DNA of 32,519 bases from Deltaproteobacteria bacterium. Lineage in GTDB: Bacteria > Myxococcota_A > Polyangia > HGW-17. The DNA lies in contig JAFGWM010000047.1 of NCBI GenBank assembly GCA_016937155.1, forward strand, positions 1 through 32,519, given 5' to 3'. The notes under the pieces were generated by a model that was not told the DNA's origin, did no database searches, and saw only the letters and a list, made by a program, of their open reading frames with translations. Numbering within the stretch: position 1 is the first letter of the stretch; each line of letters opens with the position of its first letter. Positions 23,784-32,172 of this stretch are shown here, piece after piece. The position numbers and the translations under genes are program-made.

Positions 23784-25646
23784 TTATTGTGGAGAGATTA
23801 CTTCAACAGGGATATTTGAGTTAAGTGTTTCACCATTTCCAAGTTTCCCGTATGCATTACTGCCCCAGCAGTATAATTTGTCTGAACTGTCTATAACACA
23901 TACATGGTGCCCGTTTGCACTGATGCTTGAAAAATATCCTGATATTTCATTCACTACTGTACCCTGATATTCTGCATCAAAAGTCCCGTCACCAAGTTCA
24001 CCATAATAATTTCTTCCCCAGCAGCTCATTCCTCCGAATATCCCTGTGGTGCAGGTTGATGCATCATTTGCAAAGGCGCGTGTTACAAAGCCGTGGGAAG
24101 TTGTTTCATATGGGGTGAGTACATCAGTTCCCGAAGAACCATTGCCTATCTGTCCATAGTAATTATCTCCCCAGCACCAGGCATTATTGTCCAGATCCAC
24201 TGCACAGGTGTGTTTTTGTCCACAACTCAGGTTTTTTGCATTGGACATGATTAAATCGGGGTAAACCGTGTTCATCAGTGAATGATTTCCAATACGGCCG
24301 TCGGTGCCTCTGCCCCAGCAGAATAAATTGTCATTACTGTCTATGGCACATGTATGATGAGCACCGCAGGATACAGATACCACATTTTCAATACTGCTGA
24401 CATCCTGAGGTGTATTAAAACTGTCGCCACTGGTTCCTATACCCAACTGACCATAATAGTTATTCCCATGACATTTGAGGCTGCCATTTGCATCAAGTCC
24501 GCATATATGGCTCTGGCCGGTGCACAAATCAACGAGGTTTGAGTATCCTGGGATTATATGAGGAGTAGGGTTACCATCGCCCCAGCAGCTCATTCGTCCA
24601 TCCTCAAGAATTCCGCATGAAGTATAATAGCTTGAACTCAGTTTAATAAGAGGACTGGACAGTTGCACAAAAAGTGGAATCAGTGAGTAACCCAGACTGG
24701 GATCGCTTTTATTCATAGTTCCTGTCCCAAGTTGTCCCATGGTATTGAGTCCCCAGCAGTATGTTGCTCCTGAACTTGTAATTGCGCATGTGTGTGAATA
24801 TCCATTACTTACAAAAACGGGCACCGCACAGGTGCTGGAATCGATATCACAATCGGTACATACCGGACTTCCTGACCAGAAACCAAGTTCATTACAGTCT
24901 GTATCCGGAATCATGCCATCACAGATTTCGTAATCACCCTGAAGGATCCCATCACCGCAGTATCCTCCGAGACATCCTGAAACATCAAGAGTACAGTTTT
25001 CATTGCAGCCAATATTGCCACCATCATAAAATCCTATTGATTCGCAACTGGTTCCCCCTGTATTTGTAGAGTCACACTCTTCATGCTCATCAATGACATT
25101 ATCTCCACAACTGGAAGCTTCAATACAGTTATCAGAATTGATTACACTGCAGTTGTTTTCACATATTAAATTTCCCCCAAGAAATCCAAGGCTTTCGCAG
25201 CTTATTGAACCGAAATCATTATCGTCACAGGCTTCTGTGGAGTCTTTCATTCCGTTTCCACAGAGAGCACCTGCACAGCCGTTAATATTTATAGTGCAGT
25301 TTTCGGTACACTCCAGCACACCTGAGGGATACCCATATGATTCACATGACAGATCATCTCCCGGGGTCCCATCACATGTTTCTCCTTCATCAACAATACC
25401 GTTACCACAGTCTGGAGAAATATTTGAACACAGTGAATAATCAATTGTGCAGTTCTGAGTACAGCTTATGGTTCCAAATTGAAATCCTGAATTACTGCAG
25501 GAAAAACCATCAGGCACAATCCCGTCACATTCTTCAGAATCATCTATTTTATTATCACCGCATGAAGGTGGAGGATCTTTGATATCAAGAACAAAATTAC
25601 ATCCCTGAAGAGCTAAAAATAAAACTGGAAGAATATAAAATTTCAT
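23784..25646 (-). CDS. RCC1-repeat lipoprotein with myxobacterial-type Cys repeats (copy 2)
   Basis: A 620-residue paralogue of the protein at 6464-8413 with the same plan. The lipoprotein signal ends ALQGC (Cys16), but is followed by Asn-Phe rather than Asp-Asp. Five disulfide repeats (CGDN/CGNG/CGDG starts) lie at about 28-272. Seven RCC1-type repeats (about 275-620) form one propeller. Two blades are degenerate: one reads CHGNNYYGQLG, and another (CWGDGNPTPH) lacks the GQLG turn. Shine-Dalgarno pairing is weak. It lies 38 bases after the glycosyltransferase and 75 bases before the kinase, so it belongs to that run. The ligand is unknown. Confidence 0.9.
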   Translation of the reverse strand: MKFYILPVLFLALQGCNFVLDIKDPPPSCGDNKIDDSEECDGIVPDGFSCSNSGFQFGTISCTQNCTIDYSLCSNISPDCGNGIVDEGETCDGTPGDDLSCESYGYPSGVLECTENCTININGCAGALCGNGMKDSTEACDDNDFGSISCESLGFLGGNLICENNCSVINSDNCIEASSCGDNVIDEHEECDSTNTGGTSCESIGFYDGGNIGCNENCTLDVSGCLGGYCGDGILQGDYEICDGMIPDTDCNELGFWSGSPVCTDCDIDSSTCAVPVFVSNGYSHTCAITSSGATYCWGLNTMGQLGTGTMNKSDPSLGYSLIPLFVQLSSPLIKLSSSYYTSCGILEDGRMSCWGDGNPTPHIIPGYSNLVDLCTGQSHICGLDANGSLKCHGNNYYGQLGIGTSGDSFNTPQDVSSIENVVSVSCGAHHTCAIDSNDNLFCWGRGTDGRIGNHSLMNTVYPDLIMSNAKNLSCGQKHTCAVDLDNNAWCWGDNYYGQIGNGSSGTDVLTPYETTSHGFVTRAFANDASTCTTGIFGGMSCWGRNYYGELGDGTFDAEYQGTVVNEISGYFSSISANGHHVCVIDSSDKLYCWGSNAYGKLGNGETLNSNIPVEVISPQ

Positions 25647-25684
25647 AACCAGACACCGGCTGTAAAGTTAAAAACCCAGTGGTT

Positions 25685-26821
25685 TTAAAGAATAGAATCA
25701 TAAATATTTTCAAGTGCTGTGTTCAAAACAGTTGAACTGTAACGCTCCTTCATATCTGTTCTGGCAGCCAGTGACATTTTAGCTGACAATTCACTGTTTT
25801 TCAATAATGTTTTAATATATTCCGCCATTAAACGATGATCTCTTTCAGGAGTTATAAATCCAGTTTCCCCGGTTCTGATTATTTCAGGAAGCCCTCCATG
25901 ACAGCTGCCGATTACTGGTATACCGCAACTTAGAGCTTCTTTGGCAACAATTAGCCCGGAATCTCTATCGAAGTTTGGAGCCACAACTGAAGGAGCAAGC
26001 AAAATTCTGGAATTTTTAATTTTCTCCAGCACCTCTTTGGGTGTCAGAAAACCTGTAAAGTTGACATACCTGGAAATTCCATTCTCCTTTACTGATTTTT
26101 CAAGATTCTTTCTTAACTGACCATCCCCTATTATTTCGAGACGACAGTCAATACCACTTTTAATGACATCAGAGACTGCCCTGATTCCGTATTCAAATCC
26201 CTTTTTATATACGAGTCTTCCCACCATAATTATTACGGGGGGATCTTTTTTGAAGGATTCAGATGGTGTAAATAAATCAGTATCCACACCCATATGGTGC
26301 AGACGTATTTTTCCCCTGGGACATCCGGCTTCCTCAAGTAATTCACACAATTCTTTTCCAGCACATAAAAAGAGTGCGGCATGTCTGAACAGTTCTCTTC
26401 TACCTGCGGAATACAGCCAGTTCCCGGGAAAATACTGTTCTGCACTGAGCAGTGTTGAAACATCATGGCCATGCACTGAGACAATCAGTGGAAGATTATA
26501 TTTTTTTGAATATGGAAGTGCATAGACACCATTGTGCCCGAAATGAGCATGAATCAGGGAGAAATCAGATTTCTTAAATGATTTATGAAAATTATGGCTA
26601 TAAGCTGTTAAAAGGTAAAAAAGTTTTTTGGGGTTATTCCTGGAGTCGCTTTGAGACACACTAATGAATTCATGATCAGGAAATACTTCCGAATTGAGTC
26701 TGTTGTTGCAAAAGACAACAGGAGTGTACTTTTTGTGAGCTTTCATTTGTGTGTGAATAAAGGTTTCACTGAGAGGTAAAAAATTATTGCGAAAAACAGC
26801 AATTTTTCGATTTTCAGTCAT
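25685..26821 (-). CDS. GT4-type glycosyltransferase
   Basis: A 378-residue retaining glycosyltransferase of the GT-B fold. I chose ATG 26821 because it overlaps the flippase stop by eight bases and opens the domain (MTENRKIAVFRNNFLPLSET); a longer in-frame start at 26932 lies inside the flippase gene. Visible motifs are HAHFGHNG and SVHGHD in the N-terminal half, VGRLVYKKG for the linker, and the nucleotide-sugar site EALSCGIPVIGSCHGGLPEII with GETGF. The family transfers sugars to lipid-linked or polysaccharide acceptors; donor and acceptor are not known. Its coupling to a flippase suggests surface polysaccharide synthesis. Confidence 0.9.
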   Translation of the reverse strand: MTENRKIAVFRNNFLPLSETFIHTQMKAHKKYTPVVFCNNRLNSEVFPDHEFISVSQSDSRNNPKKLFYLLTAYSHNFHKSFKKSDFSLIHAHFGHNGVYALPYSKKYNLPLIVSVHGHDVSTLLSAEQYFPGNWLYSAGRRELFRHAALFLCAGKELCELLEEAGCPRGKIRLHHMGVDTDLFTPSESFKKDPPVIIMVGRLVYKKGFEYGIRAVSDVIKSGIDCRLEIIGDGQLRKNLEKSVKENGISRYVNFTGFLTPKEVLEKIKNSRILLAPSVVAPNFDRDSGLIVAKEALSCGIPVIGSCHGGLPEIIRTGETGFITPERDHRLMAEYIKTLLKNSELSAKMSLAARTDMKERYSSTVLNTALENIYDSIL

Positions 26822-28274
26822 TACAGTAAAATCTCTTCTGCTCAGTCCTTGTAATTTTTGCCCGGAAAAAAATAAATGATCCGGAATATAAAACAGAAAC
26901 TCCAAGTCGTGAAAAAATAGAAATACTATCATTGAACCATAGAATTTGAATCAAAAAAACTGGGGCTGAAATTAATAAGAGGTTGATTATGAAAAGAAAT
27001 GGATATCTCAGATAACAGTACTTGGATCCCTGATAGAGTTGAATGAACATAAGAAGTGACATGCTCAGAGATGTTGCAGCCGCAGCACCGGAAAGGCCGA
27101 ACTTTGGAATAAGAATTAGATTGAGCAACAAATTAACCAGGCCAACGAATATGGAATCCAGAAAATTCAGTTTCGAATATCCAGACATAATCAGTGTGTT
27201 TCCAGCCAGACCAAAAAGTATATTCATAAAAGGTGACACAAGAAGGATTAAAAAGAAAGTTGTAGGAACGGATTTCCCACCTTCAATCAGTTGGAATAAT
27301 TCAAACCTTATTGAAACAAGAATTATTAGTGCAAAAAAAAGTAGCGGGAAAATCCAACTGATTACTTTGAATATCAACAGATTCCTTTCCTTAATCAGAT
27401 CCTTGTGCCGCATTTTAGAAAGAGCAGGGGATAGAGCACTGGAAAAAACCAGACGTATATGACGAAGGTTTTTAACAATCTGAGAAACCAGTCCGTAAAG
27501 GGCAATCAAATGTGGAGCGGTGTTGAAAAATCCCAGTATGAGGATATCCATTGAAGCAATAGATCTGTTGAACGCCATATTAAGACTCTGTGGAATACTG
27601 AATGCAGTTATCTGCTTAAATTTATGGAAACTGCTTTTAAATTCAGGGACGAAATCAAACTGACGGGAAACAGTGACAACTGCTGCAATGGAGGTTAGAA
27701 CCCAGGATGAAGAGAATGCCAGAGCAAGGGTGGATATTGAAGTTTCAATAAAAGAAAAAAGAATTGAGAGCAGTATCGCAGATACAGGAAAGATAATCCC
27801 TATCATGATTGCGTCATACTGCATCTTAATTTTGATTTTAGGCAGGGTTACATAAAATCGTGTAATAGCCTCAAATGGAATTCCCAAAGCTAAAAATTGA
27901 ATAGCTTTATCAATATCTGCATATTGCTGGAAAAACTTCACTGAAATCAATGGGGCAAAAACCAGCAGTATAAGTGTTGTAAGTAAGGAAAAGACCAGTG
28001 TTATTCCAAAAATGTTTTCTGAGGGTTTCATCTCTTTGGAACTACTATCAGATATCCCAAAGAATAGTACAGCATCCATGAAACCACTGAATGAAATATC
28101 CCCGGCAATCTCAACAATGCTGTACGCTATGAAAAATACAGCCAGAGTGCTGCTGCTGTAAACATTCGCTATCAGATACAGAAGAGCTGGTCCACCAATG
28201 ATTTTAGCCCCAAGAGCGCCTGAATTAATCAGTGCTCCCTTTAGAATTTTCCCGGAGGAGTAAATGGTATTCAT
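26814..28274 (-). CDS. Polysaccharide flippase (Wzx-like, MVF/MATE superfamily)
   Basis: A 486-residue integral membrane protein with about 12-14 helices, fitting an oligosaccharide-lipid flippase. ATG 28274 starts seven bases after the AAA+ gene stop; an upstream in-frame TTG (28295) would overlap that gene. Neither has a strong Shine-Dalgarno, so translation is probably coupled. The N-terminal GALINSGALGAKIIGGPALLYLIAN and the later FSIPQSLN and GLSGAAAATSLSM segments are typical of RfbX/Wzx-type exporters. Sequence in this family is variable, so the substrate cannot be told. It overlaps the downstream glycosyltransferase by eight bases. Confidence 0.85.
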   Translation of the reverse strand: MNTIYSSGKILKGALINSGALGAKIIGGPALLYLIANVYSSSTLAVFFIAYSIVEIAGDISFSGFMDAVLFFGISDSSSKEMKPSENIFGITLVFSLLTTLILLVFAPLISVKFFQQYADIDKAIQFLALGIPFEAITRFYVTLPKIKIKMQYDAIMIGIIFPVSAILLSILFSFIETSISTLALAFSSSWVLTSIAAVVTVSRQFDFVPEFKSSFHKFKQITAFSIPQSLNMAFNRSIASMDILILGFFNTAPHLIALYGLVSQIVKNLRHIRLVFSSALSPALSKMRHKDLIKERNLLIFKVISWIFPLLFFALIILVSIRFELFQLIEGGKSVPTTFFLILLVSPFMNILFGLAGNTLIMSGYSKLNFLDSIFVGLVNLLLNLILIPKFGLSGAAAATSLSMSLLMFIQLYQGSKYCYLRYPFLFIINLLLISAPVFLIQILWFNDSISIFSRLGVSVLYSGSFIFFRAKITRTEQKRFYCND

Positions 28275-28281
28275 TCTGTCG

Positions 28282-29772
28282 TCAGAATTTGACAAAATAG
28301 TTAGTTACGACACGATCCAGTATATCCTTAGTCATAGCTGGTTCATGACCTCTGTAGGAACTAAGATCCACAACCTGAGCCAGAAGGTCTCTGGGCTCAC
28401 AGGCGTTAAAGGGTCGCTTTACTCTCTTGTAATGGTGTTCAATAAGATAATCTATCATATCAGGATTCCACGGAACTCCATGACGGATACATTCTTTCCG
28501 GAAAATTTCAGCGAAAAGTCCCTCATCAGGCCGGTTTACTTCCAGTTTGTATCTGACTCTTCTGAGAAAAGCAGCATCAACAAGTTCCGCTGGATTTAAA
28601 TTTGTGGAAAATACCACGAAAACATCAAATGGAACCTGCAGTTTCTTCCCGGTATGCATGGAAAGAAAATCAACTTCACTTTCAAGTGGAACAATCCACC
28701 TGTTCAGAAGATCCGTTGGAGAAACACGCTGTCTTCCGAAGTCGTCGATAAGAAGCATCCCATTATTTGCTTTCATCTGAATGGGGGCTTCGTAGTATTT
28801 TACCTGCTCTGAATATGAGAGGCTCATATCCTCCAGTTCAAGTTCACCTCCCACAACAACCATTGGTCTTTTTACTTTTACCCATCTGAGGTCTGGCATG
28901 AAATTACTGTTGTCATCTAAAGGCGTTGCTTCATGAATATTTTCATCATAAATTTTAATAACGAAATCATCGATAAGAACAGCATATGGAATAAAAATAT
29001 CTCCTCCGAAACAACTGGTCATTCTTTGACATATGGCAGTTTTCCCGTTCCCCGGAGGGCCATAGAAGAACAGAGCCTTACCACTATTCATTGCAGGGCC
29101 GATAGCATCAAATACGATGGGGCGGAGTACAAGATCCGTGAAATGAGGTTCCAGATCCTCTTTTCTCAATGAATTGGAGCGTATAGTCTGGGCTGTGACA
29201 GCCTGAAGATAATAATTAAATGGAACTGGAGCTGGACCCACATACATATCCCTGTCCATAACTCTAGTGATATAGTCATGTCCCTGAGAAGTAAGACGAA
29301 AAACCATAGAACTCCTGCCAAGACCCGCTCCTGTGGAACCTGTTATTTCCACCATCTTGTTACGTCTCAGGCGCTCCATAATTTCTTCAATGATTACAGG
29401 CGAAAGACAAATTCTGCCCACAAGATCATTGCCCCTTAAAGCACCACCCTGAAACAGATGTTTCAGGCACAGCTCTTCGATATAACTATATGAAAGTCCA
29501 GTGGACCATACGTTGCCTGGTGCTGAGGGAAGGAAAGCAGGTTCACTTGCTTCACGCGGCCGGGTAACAGGAATCAGGTTTACTCCCGGGGTTCGATTTA
29601 AAATGTCTGCAGGAATATCTGTTTCTCCATCCTTGATTTCAATCATTTCAGCACTTAACTCTTCAATATCGGCAATTGTCATTCCAACAAGTGTCCGGCG
29701 TCCATCCGGATTTTCAGGCTTTTTCCTTCTTCCCTTGGATAGTTCAATACTGCTATCTGGTGTTTTATCCAT
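28282..29772 (-). CDS. AAA+ ATPase with N-terminal winged-helix-like region (GPPGNGKT family)
   Basis: A 496-residue cytoplasmic ATPase. ATG 29772 follows GGAG. Residues about 95-180 look like a winged-helix region (LALxGxxL-type and GRSSMVFRLTSQGHDYI segments). The AAA+ core has Walker A GPPGNGKT (238-245), a VGGELELEDMSLSY segment, Walker B NNGMLLIDDFGRQ (Asp343, Asp344), LLNRWIVPLE, FSTNLNPAELVDAAFLRR (sensor and arginine finger) and the C-terminal lid. I recall this as a conserved bacterial family of unproven function. It heads the - strand run with the flippase, glycosyltransferase, RCC1 lipoprotein and kinase. A role in regulating or assembling that system is an inference. Confidence 0.85.
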   Translation of the reverse strand: MDKTPDSSIELSKGRRKKPENPDGRRTLVGMTIADIEELSAEMIEIKDGETDIPADILNRTPGVNLIPVTRPREASEPAFLPSAPGNVWSTGLSYSYIEELCLKHLFQGGALRGNDLVGRICLSPVIIEEIMERLRRNKMVEITGSTGAGLGRSSMVFRLTSQGHDYITRVMDRDMYVGPAPVPFNYYLQAVTAQTIRSNSLRKEDLEPHFTDLVLRPIVFDAIGPAMNSGKALFFYGPPGNGKTAICQRMTSCFGGDIFIPYAVLIDDFVIKIYDENIHEATPLDDNSNFMPDLRWVKVKRPMVVVGGELELEDMSLSYSEQVKYYEAPIQMKANNGMLLIDDFGRQRVSPTDLLNRWIVPLESEVDFLSMHTGKKLQVPFDVFVVFSTNLNPAELVDAAFLRRVRYKLEVNRPDEGLFAEIFRKECIRHGVPWNPDMIDYLIEHHYKRVKRPFNACEPRDLLAQVVDLSSYRGHEPAMTKDILDRVVTNYFVKF

Positions 29773-29872
29773 TTTTTACTCCATAAAGAGATCGATACAT
29801 CACTGGAGCAAACTTTATACTCTTTCTCAGTTCTATTACAGTATTTTCTTTAAGGGTACATCTGTAAATCAT
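29765..29872 (-). CDS. Possible 35-residue protein upstream of and overlapping the AAA+ gene
   Basis: Starting at ATG 29872, with GAGGAAAG a suitable distance upstream, a 35-residue frame (MIYRCTLKENTVIELRKSIK, ending YRSLYGVKNG) ends at TAA 29765-29767. It overlaps the AAA+ start (29772) by eight bases, the kind of overlap used for translational coupling. The chain is basic with no membrane segment. The frame extends upstream to an in-frame start at 30001, which would run into the divergent gene and is unlikely. The good Shine-Dalgarno is the main support. It could equally be a leader peptide or chance. Confidence 0.3.
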   Translation of the reverse strand: MIYRCTLKENTVIELRKSIKFAPVMYRSLYGVKNG

Positions 29873-29962
29873 AACTTTCCTCATGAAAAATCTGATTTTT
29901 TCAGAAAATATACAACTGGAATAATAAAAAAATCTCATGTAATGTTCTGACCGGAGTAATAA

Positions 29963-31534
29963 ATGAAGGATCTTATTCTGGCTGTTGATTGTGGAACGCA
30001 ATCACTGAAAAGTGCTCTGATTGATCAGGAGGGAAGGTTTGTGAGAATGAATCAGTCGTCGTATCCTGATTTTATCTCTCCCTCACCAGGATACTTTGAG
30101 CAAAAACCTGAAGTATACTATGAAACACTTATAAAGAGCATAGATATGCTTGATCTTCAGGTAAAAGATATGGCGGAGCGCATAGCAGGAGTGGTTATAA
30201 CGACCATGCGTGACACTCTTGTGGTTCTTGATGAATTAGGAAACCCCCTTCGGAATGCCATTATATGGATGGATAACCGCAAAGCATTTCCTCCCTATAA
30301 ACCGAATTTTATTATAAAAACAGGCGCAAAAATCATTGGAATGCATGAAGTGCTGCAGAAGGTCCAGATGGACGGTAAAACCAACTGGATAATGCAGAAT
30401 GAGCCGGAACTCTGGGAAAAGACAGAACATATTTTACTTCTCAGTGGATATCTCAATTATCGGCTTTGCGGGGTCTTTACTGACTCAACGGCATCACAGG
30501 TGGGGCATATTCCATTTAACTATAAAAAACAGCGCTGGTCGAAATCAGGTGAGCGGAATCTGGAAATGTTTCCGGTACCTGAAAACACTCTTCCCAAACT
30601 CGTATTCCCTTCTGAAAAGATTGGAGAAATTACTGCAAAGGCCTCAAAAGAAACCGGTATTCCATTTTCAACTCCTGTATATGCCGCCGCTTCAGATAAA
30701 GGATGTGAAACACTTGCTCTCAGTGTTCATGGCAGAAAAAATGCGAGTATGAGTCTTGGCACCACAGCTACTGTACAGACAACTACTCACAGGTATGTTG
30801 AGATTGAGAAATTTATGCCGTCCTATCCAGCTGCTATTCCGGGATATTTTAATCCTGAAGTGGAAATATTCAGAGGTTTCTGGATGATCAGTTGGTTTAA
30901 AAAGGAGTTTGGACATCCAGAGATTAATGCTTCAGAGGTTTCAAACATCAGGATAGAGGAAGCTCTTGATGCTCATCTGGAGAATATACCAGCTGGTTCC
31001 ATGGGTCTTATGATGCTTCCGTTCTGGAGACCGCCACTTTTGGAGCCATCCGCCAAGGGGGCATTTCTGGGATTTGGAGAAGTTCATGACCGGCGATATC
31101 TTTATCGTGCAATAGTGGAAGGTATTTCCTATGGGTTGAGGCATGGTCTGGAAAAAATTCAGAAAAAAACAGGAAATAATGATTTTATAGCAGTAGCCGG
31201 TGGAGGCAGTCGTAGTCACAGAGTATGCTCAATTCTTGGGGATATCTGTGGAATGCCAATAAAAATGCCAGAAAATCATGAACTTTCACTTTTGGGAGCG
31301 GCAATATGTGGATTTGTTGGTGCAAGTATCCATACAGATTATAATGCTGCAGTGGATTCAATGGTGAGATTTTCTGATACTCTAGATCCTGATTACGTTA
31401 TACATGAACAGTATTCTGAATATTTTAACGAGGTATACCTCAAAGCAGTCAAAACCCTGCTGCCCCTTTCTGAATCCATACGGAAAATTTCAAACTATCC
31501 GGAGGTTATATCGAAAAATAATTCCGATGAATAG
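29963..31534 (+). CDS. FGGY-family carbohydrate kinase
   Basis: A 523-residue ATP-dependent sugar kinase in the xylulokinase/glycerokinase family. ATG 29963 follows CCGGAG. Visible are the N-terminal phosphate loop VDCGTQSLKSALID (Asp9 to Thr12), the IIWMDNR segment, the catalytic ASDKGCE (Asp245) followed by SLGTTATVQT, and the C-terminal adenosine motif VAGGGSRSHRVC. The length is normal for the family. The substrate is not predictable; no sugar pathway genes are next to it. It is divergent from the AAA+ gene with about 90 bases of AT-rich control region (29873-29962), and converges on the phosphopantetheinyl transferase with a 29-base overlap of the two 3' ends. Confidence 0.92.
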   Translation: MKDLILAVDCGTQSLKSALIDQEGRFVRMNQSSYPDFISPSPGYFEQKPEVYYETLIKSIDMLDLQVKDMAERIAGVVITTMRDTLVVLDELGNPLRNAIIWMDNRKAFPPYKPNFIIKTGAKIIGMHEVLQKVQMDGKTNWIMQNEPELWEKTEHILLLSGYLNYRLCGVFTDSTASQVGHIPFNYKKQRWSKSGERNLEMFPVPENTLPKLVFPSEKIGEITAKASKETGIPFSTPVYAAASDKGCETLALSVHGRKNASMSLGTTATVQTTTHRYVEIEKFMPSYPAAIPGYFNPEVEIFRGFWMISWFKKEFGHPEINASEVSNIRIEEALDAHLENIPAGSMGLMMLPFWRPPLLEPSAKGAFLGFGEVHDRRYLYRAIVEGISYGLRHGLEKIQKKTGNNDFIAVAGGGSRSHRVCSILGDICGMPIKMPENHELSLLGAAICGFVGASIHTDYNAAVDSMVRFSDTLDPDYVIHEQYSEYFNEVYLKAVKTLLPLSESIRKISNYPEVISKNNSDE

Positions 31535-32159
31535 TGAGGTTTATAGTTGGAGTTGAATCTGTGTAGGCTACATTGATTGTAAGATCATCATCATAGAATT
31601 CTCCAACTGTACAGGAATTTTTACCTAAAGTGGCCTTCCAGGAATACAGACCGTCAATGTTTCCATGAAAATCCATATGAATATCCTTAAAATCATTCAG
31701 AAGTTTACCACCAAAATACTTCAGTGCAGCTTCACGTGCACTTACAATTCTCATGAGATTGTTTCCGGATCTGACAATCCACGGGCAGTTGACAGTATCG
31801 TCAAGAAATCGGGTGTCAAATGTACGTTCTCTGACAAGGTGTCGAATTTTTTCAATATCACATCCGGACTTTGTGCTTGAAACACTAATGAGAGTGGAAT
31901 CATCAGCGTGAGATACAGAAAAGTGAATATTCTCAAGATTAACTAAAACTTTTCCTTCATCATTTCGCTTTATTTCAATTCCTGGTTCTTTACCTTCAAA
32001 ATAGATATCAAGAATTTTTCTTATGAAAAAATCTGTTCTCTCTGTGCCAATCGATGGTACTGTTTCACTAACTGTTGGAACTCTTTTTTGTGTGGCAACA
32101 GAAAAAAGAAACACGTCGATATTGTATATATCAGGAAACGGGAGCATTACAGGTATCAT
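31506..32159 (-). CDS. Sfp-type 4'-phosphopantetheinyl transferase
   Basis: A 217-residue enzyme that loads the 4'-phosphopantetheine arm from CoA on carrier proteins. ATG 32159 is chosen because GAGGA lies six bases before it; an in-frame TTG at 32171 is less likely. The key motifs are IHFSVSHADD, GCDIEKIR (Asp101, Glu103 as magnesium ligands) and SAREAALKYFGGKLL (Glu143, Lys147). These are those of the Sfp/AcpS superfamily, in the two-half Sfp arrangement. Carrier-protein partners (fatty acid, polyketide or nonribosomal peptide) are not in this window. It lies 13 bases after an incomplete upstream gene and converges with the FGGY kinase. Confidence 0.85.
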   Translation of the reverse strand: MIPVMLPFPDIYNIDVFLFSVATQKRVPTVSETVPSIGTERTDFFIRKILDIYFEGKEPGIEIKRNDEGKVLVNLENIHFSVSHADDSTLISVSSTKSGCDIEKIRHLVRERTFDTRFLDDTVNCPWIVRSGNNLMRIVSAREAALKYFGGKLLNDFKDIHMDFHGNIDGLYSWKATLGKNSCTVGEFYDDDLTINVAYTDSTPTINLTIHRNYFSI

Positions 32160-32172
32160 TTTTATCCTCAAT

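Noticed and set aside
6464-25646. CRISPR array or tandem DNA repeats suggested by the repeated motifs of the RCC1 and Cys-rich genes
   Set aside because: The repeats are at the protein level, diverged in DNA, with no constant repeat and spacer pattern.
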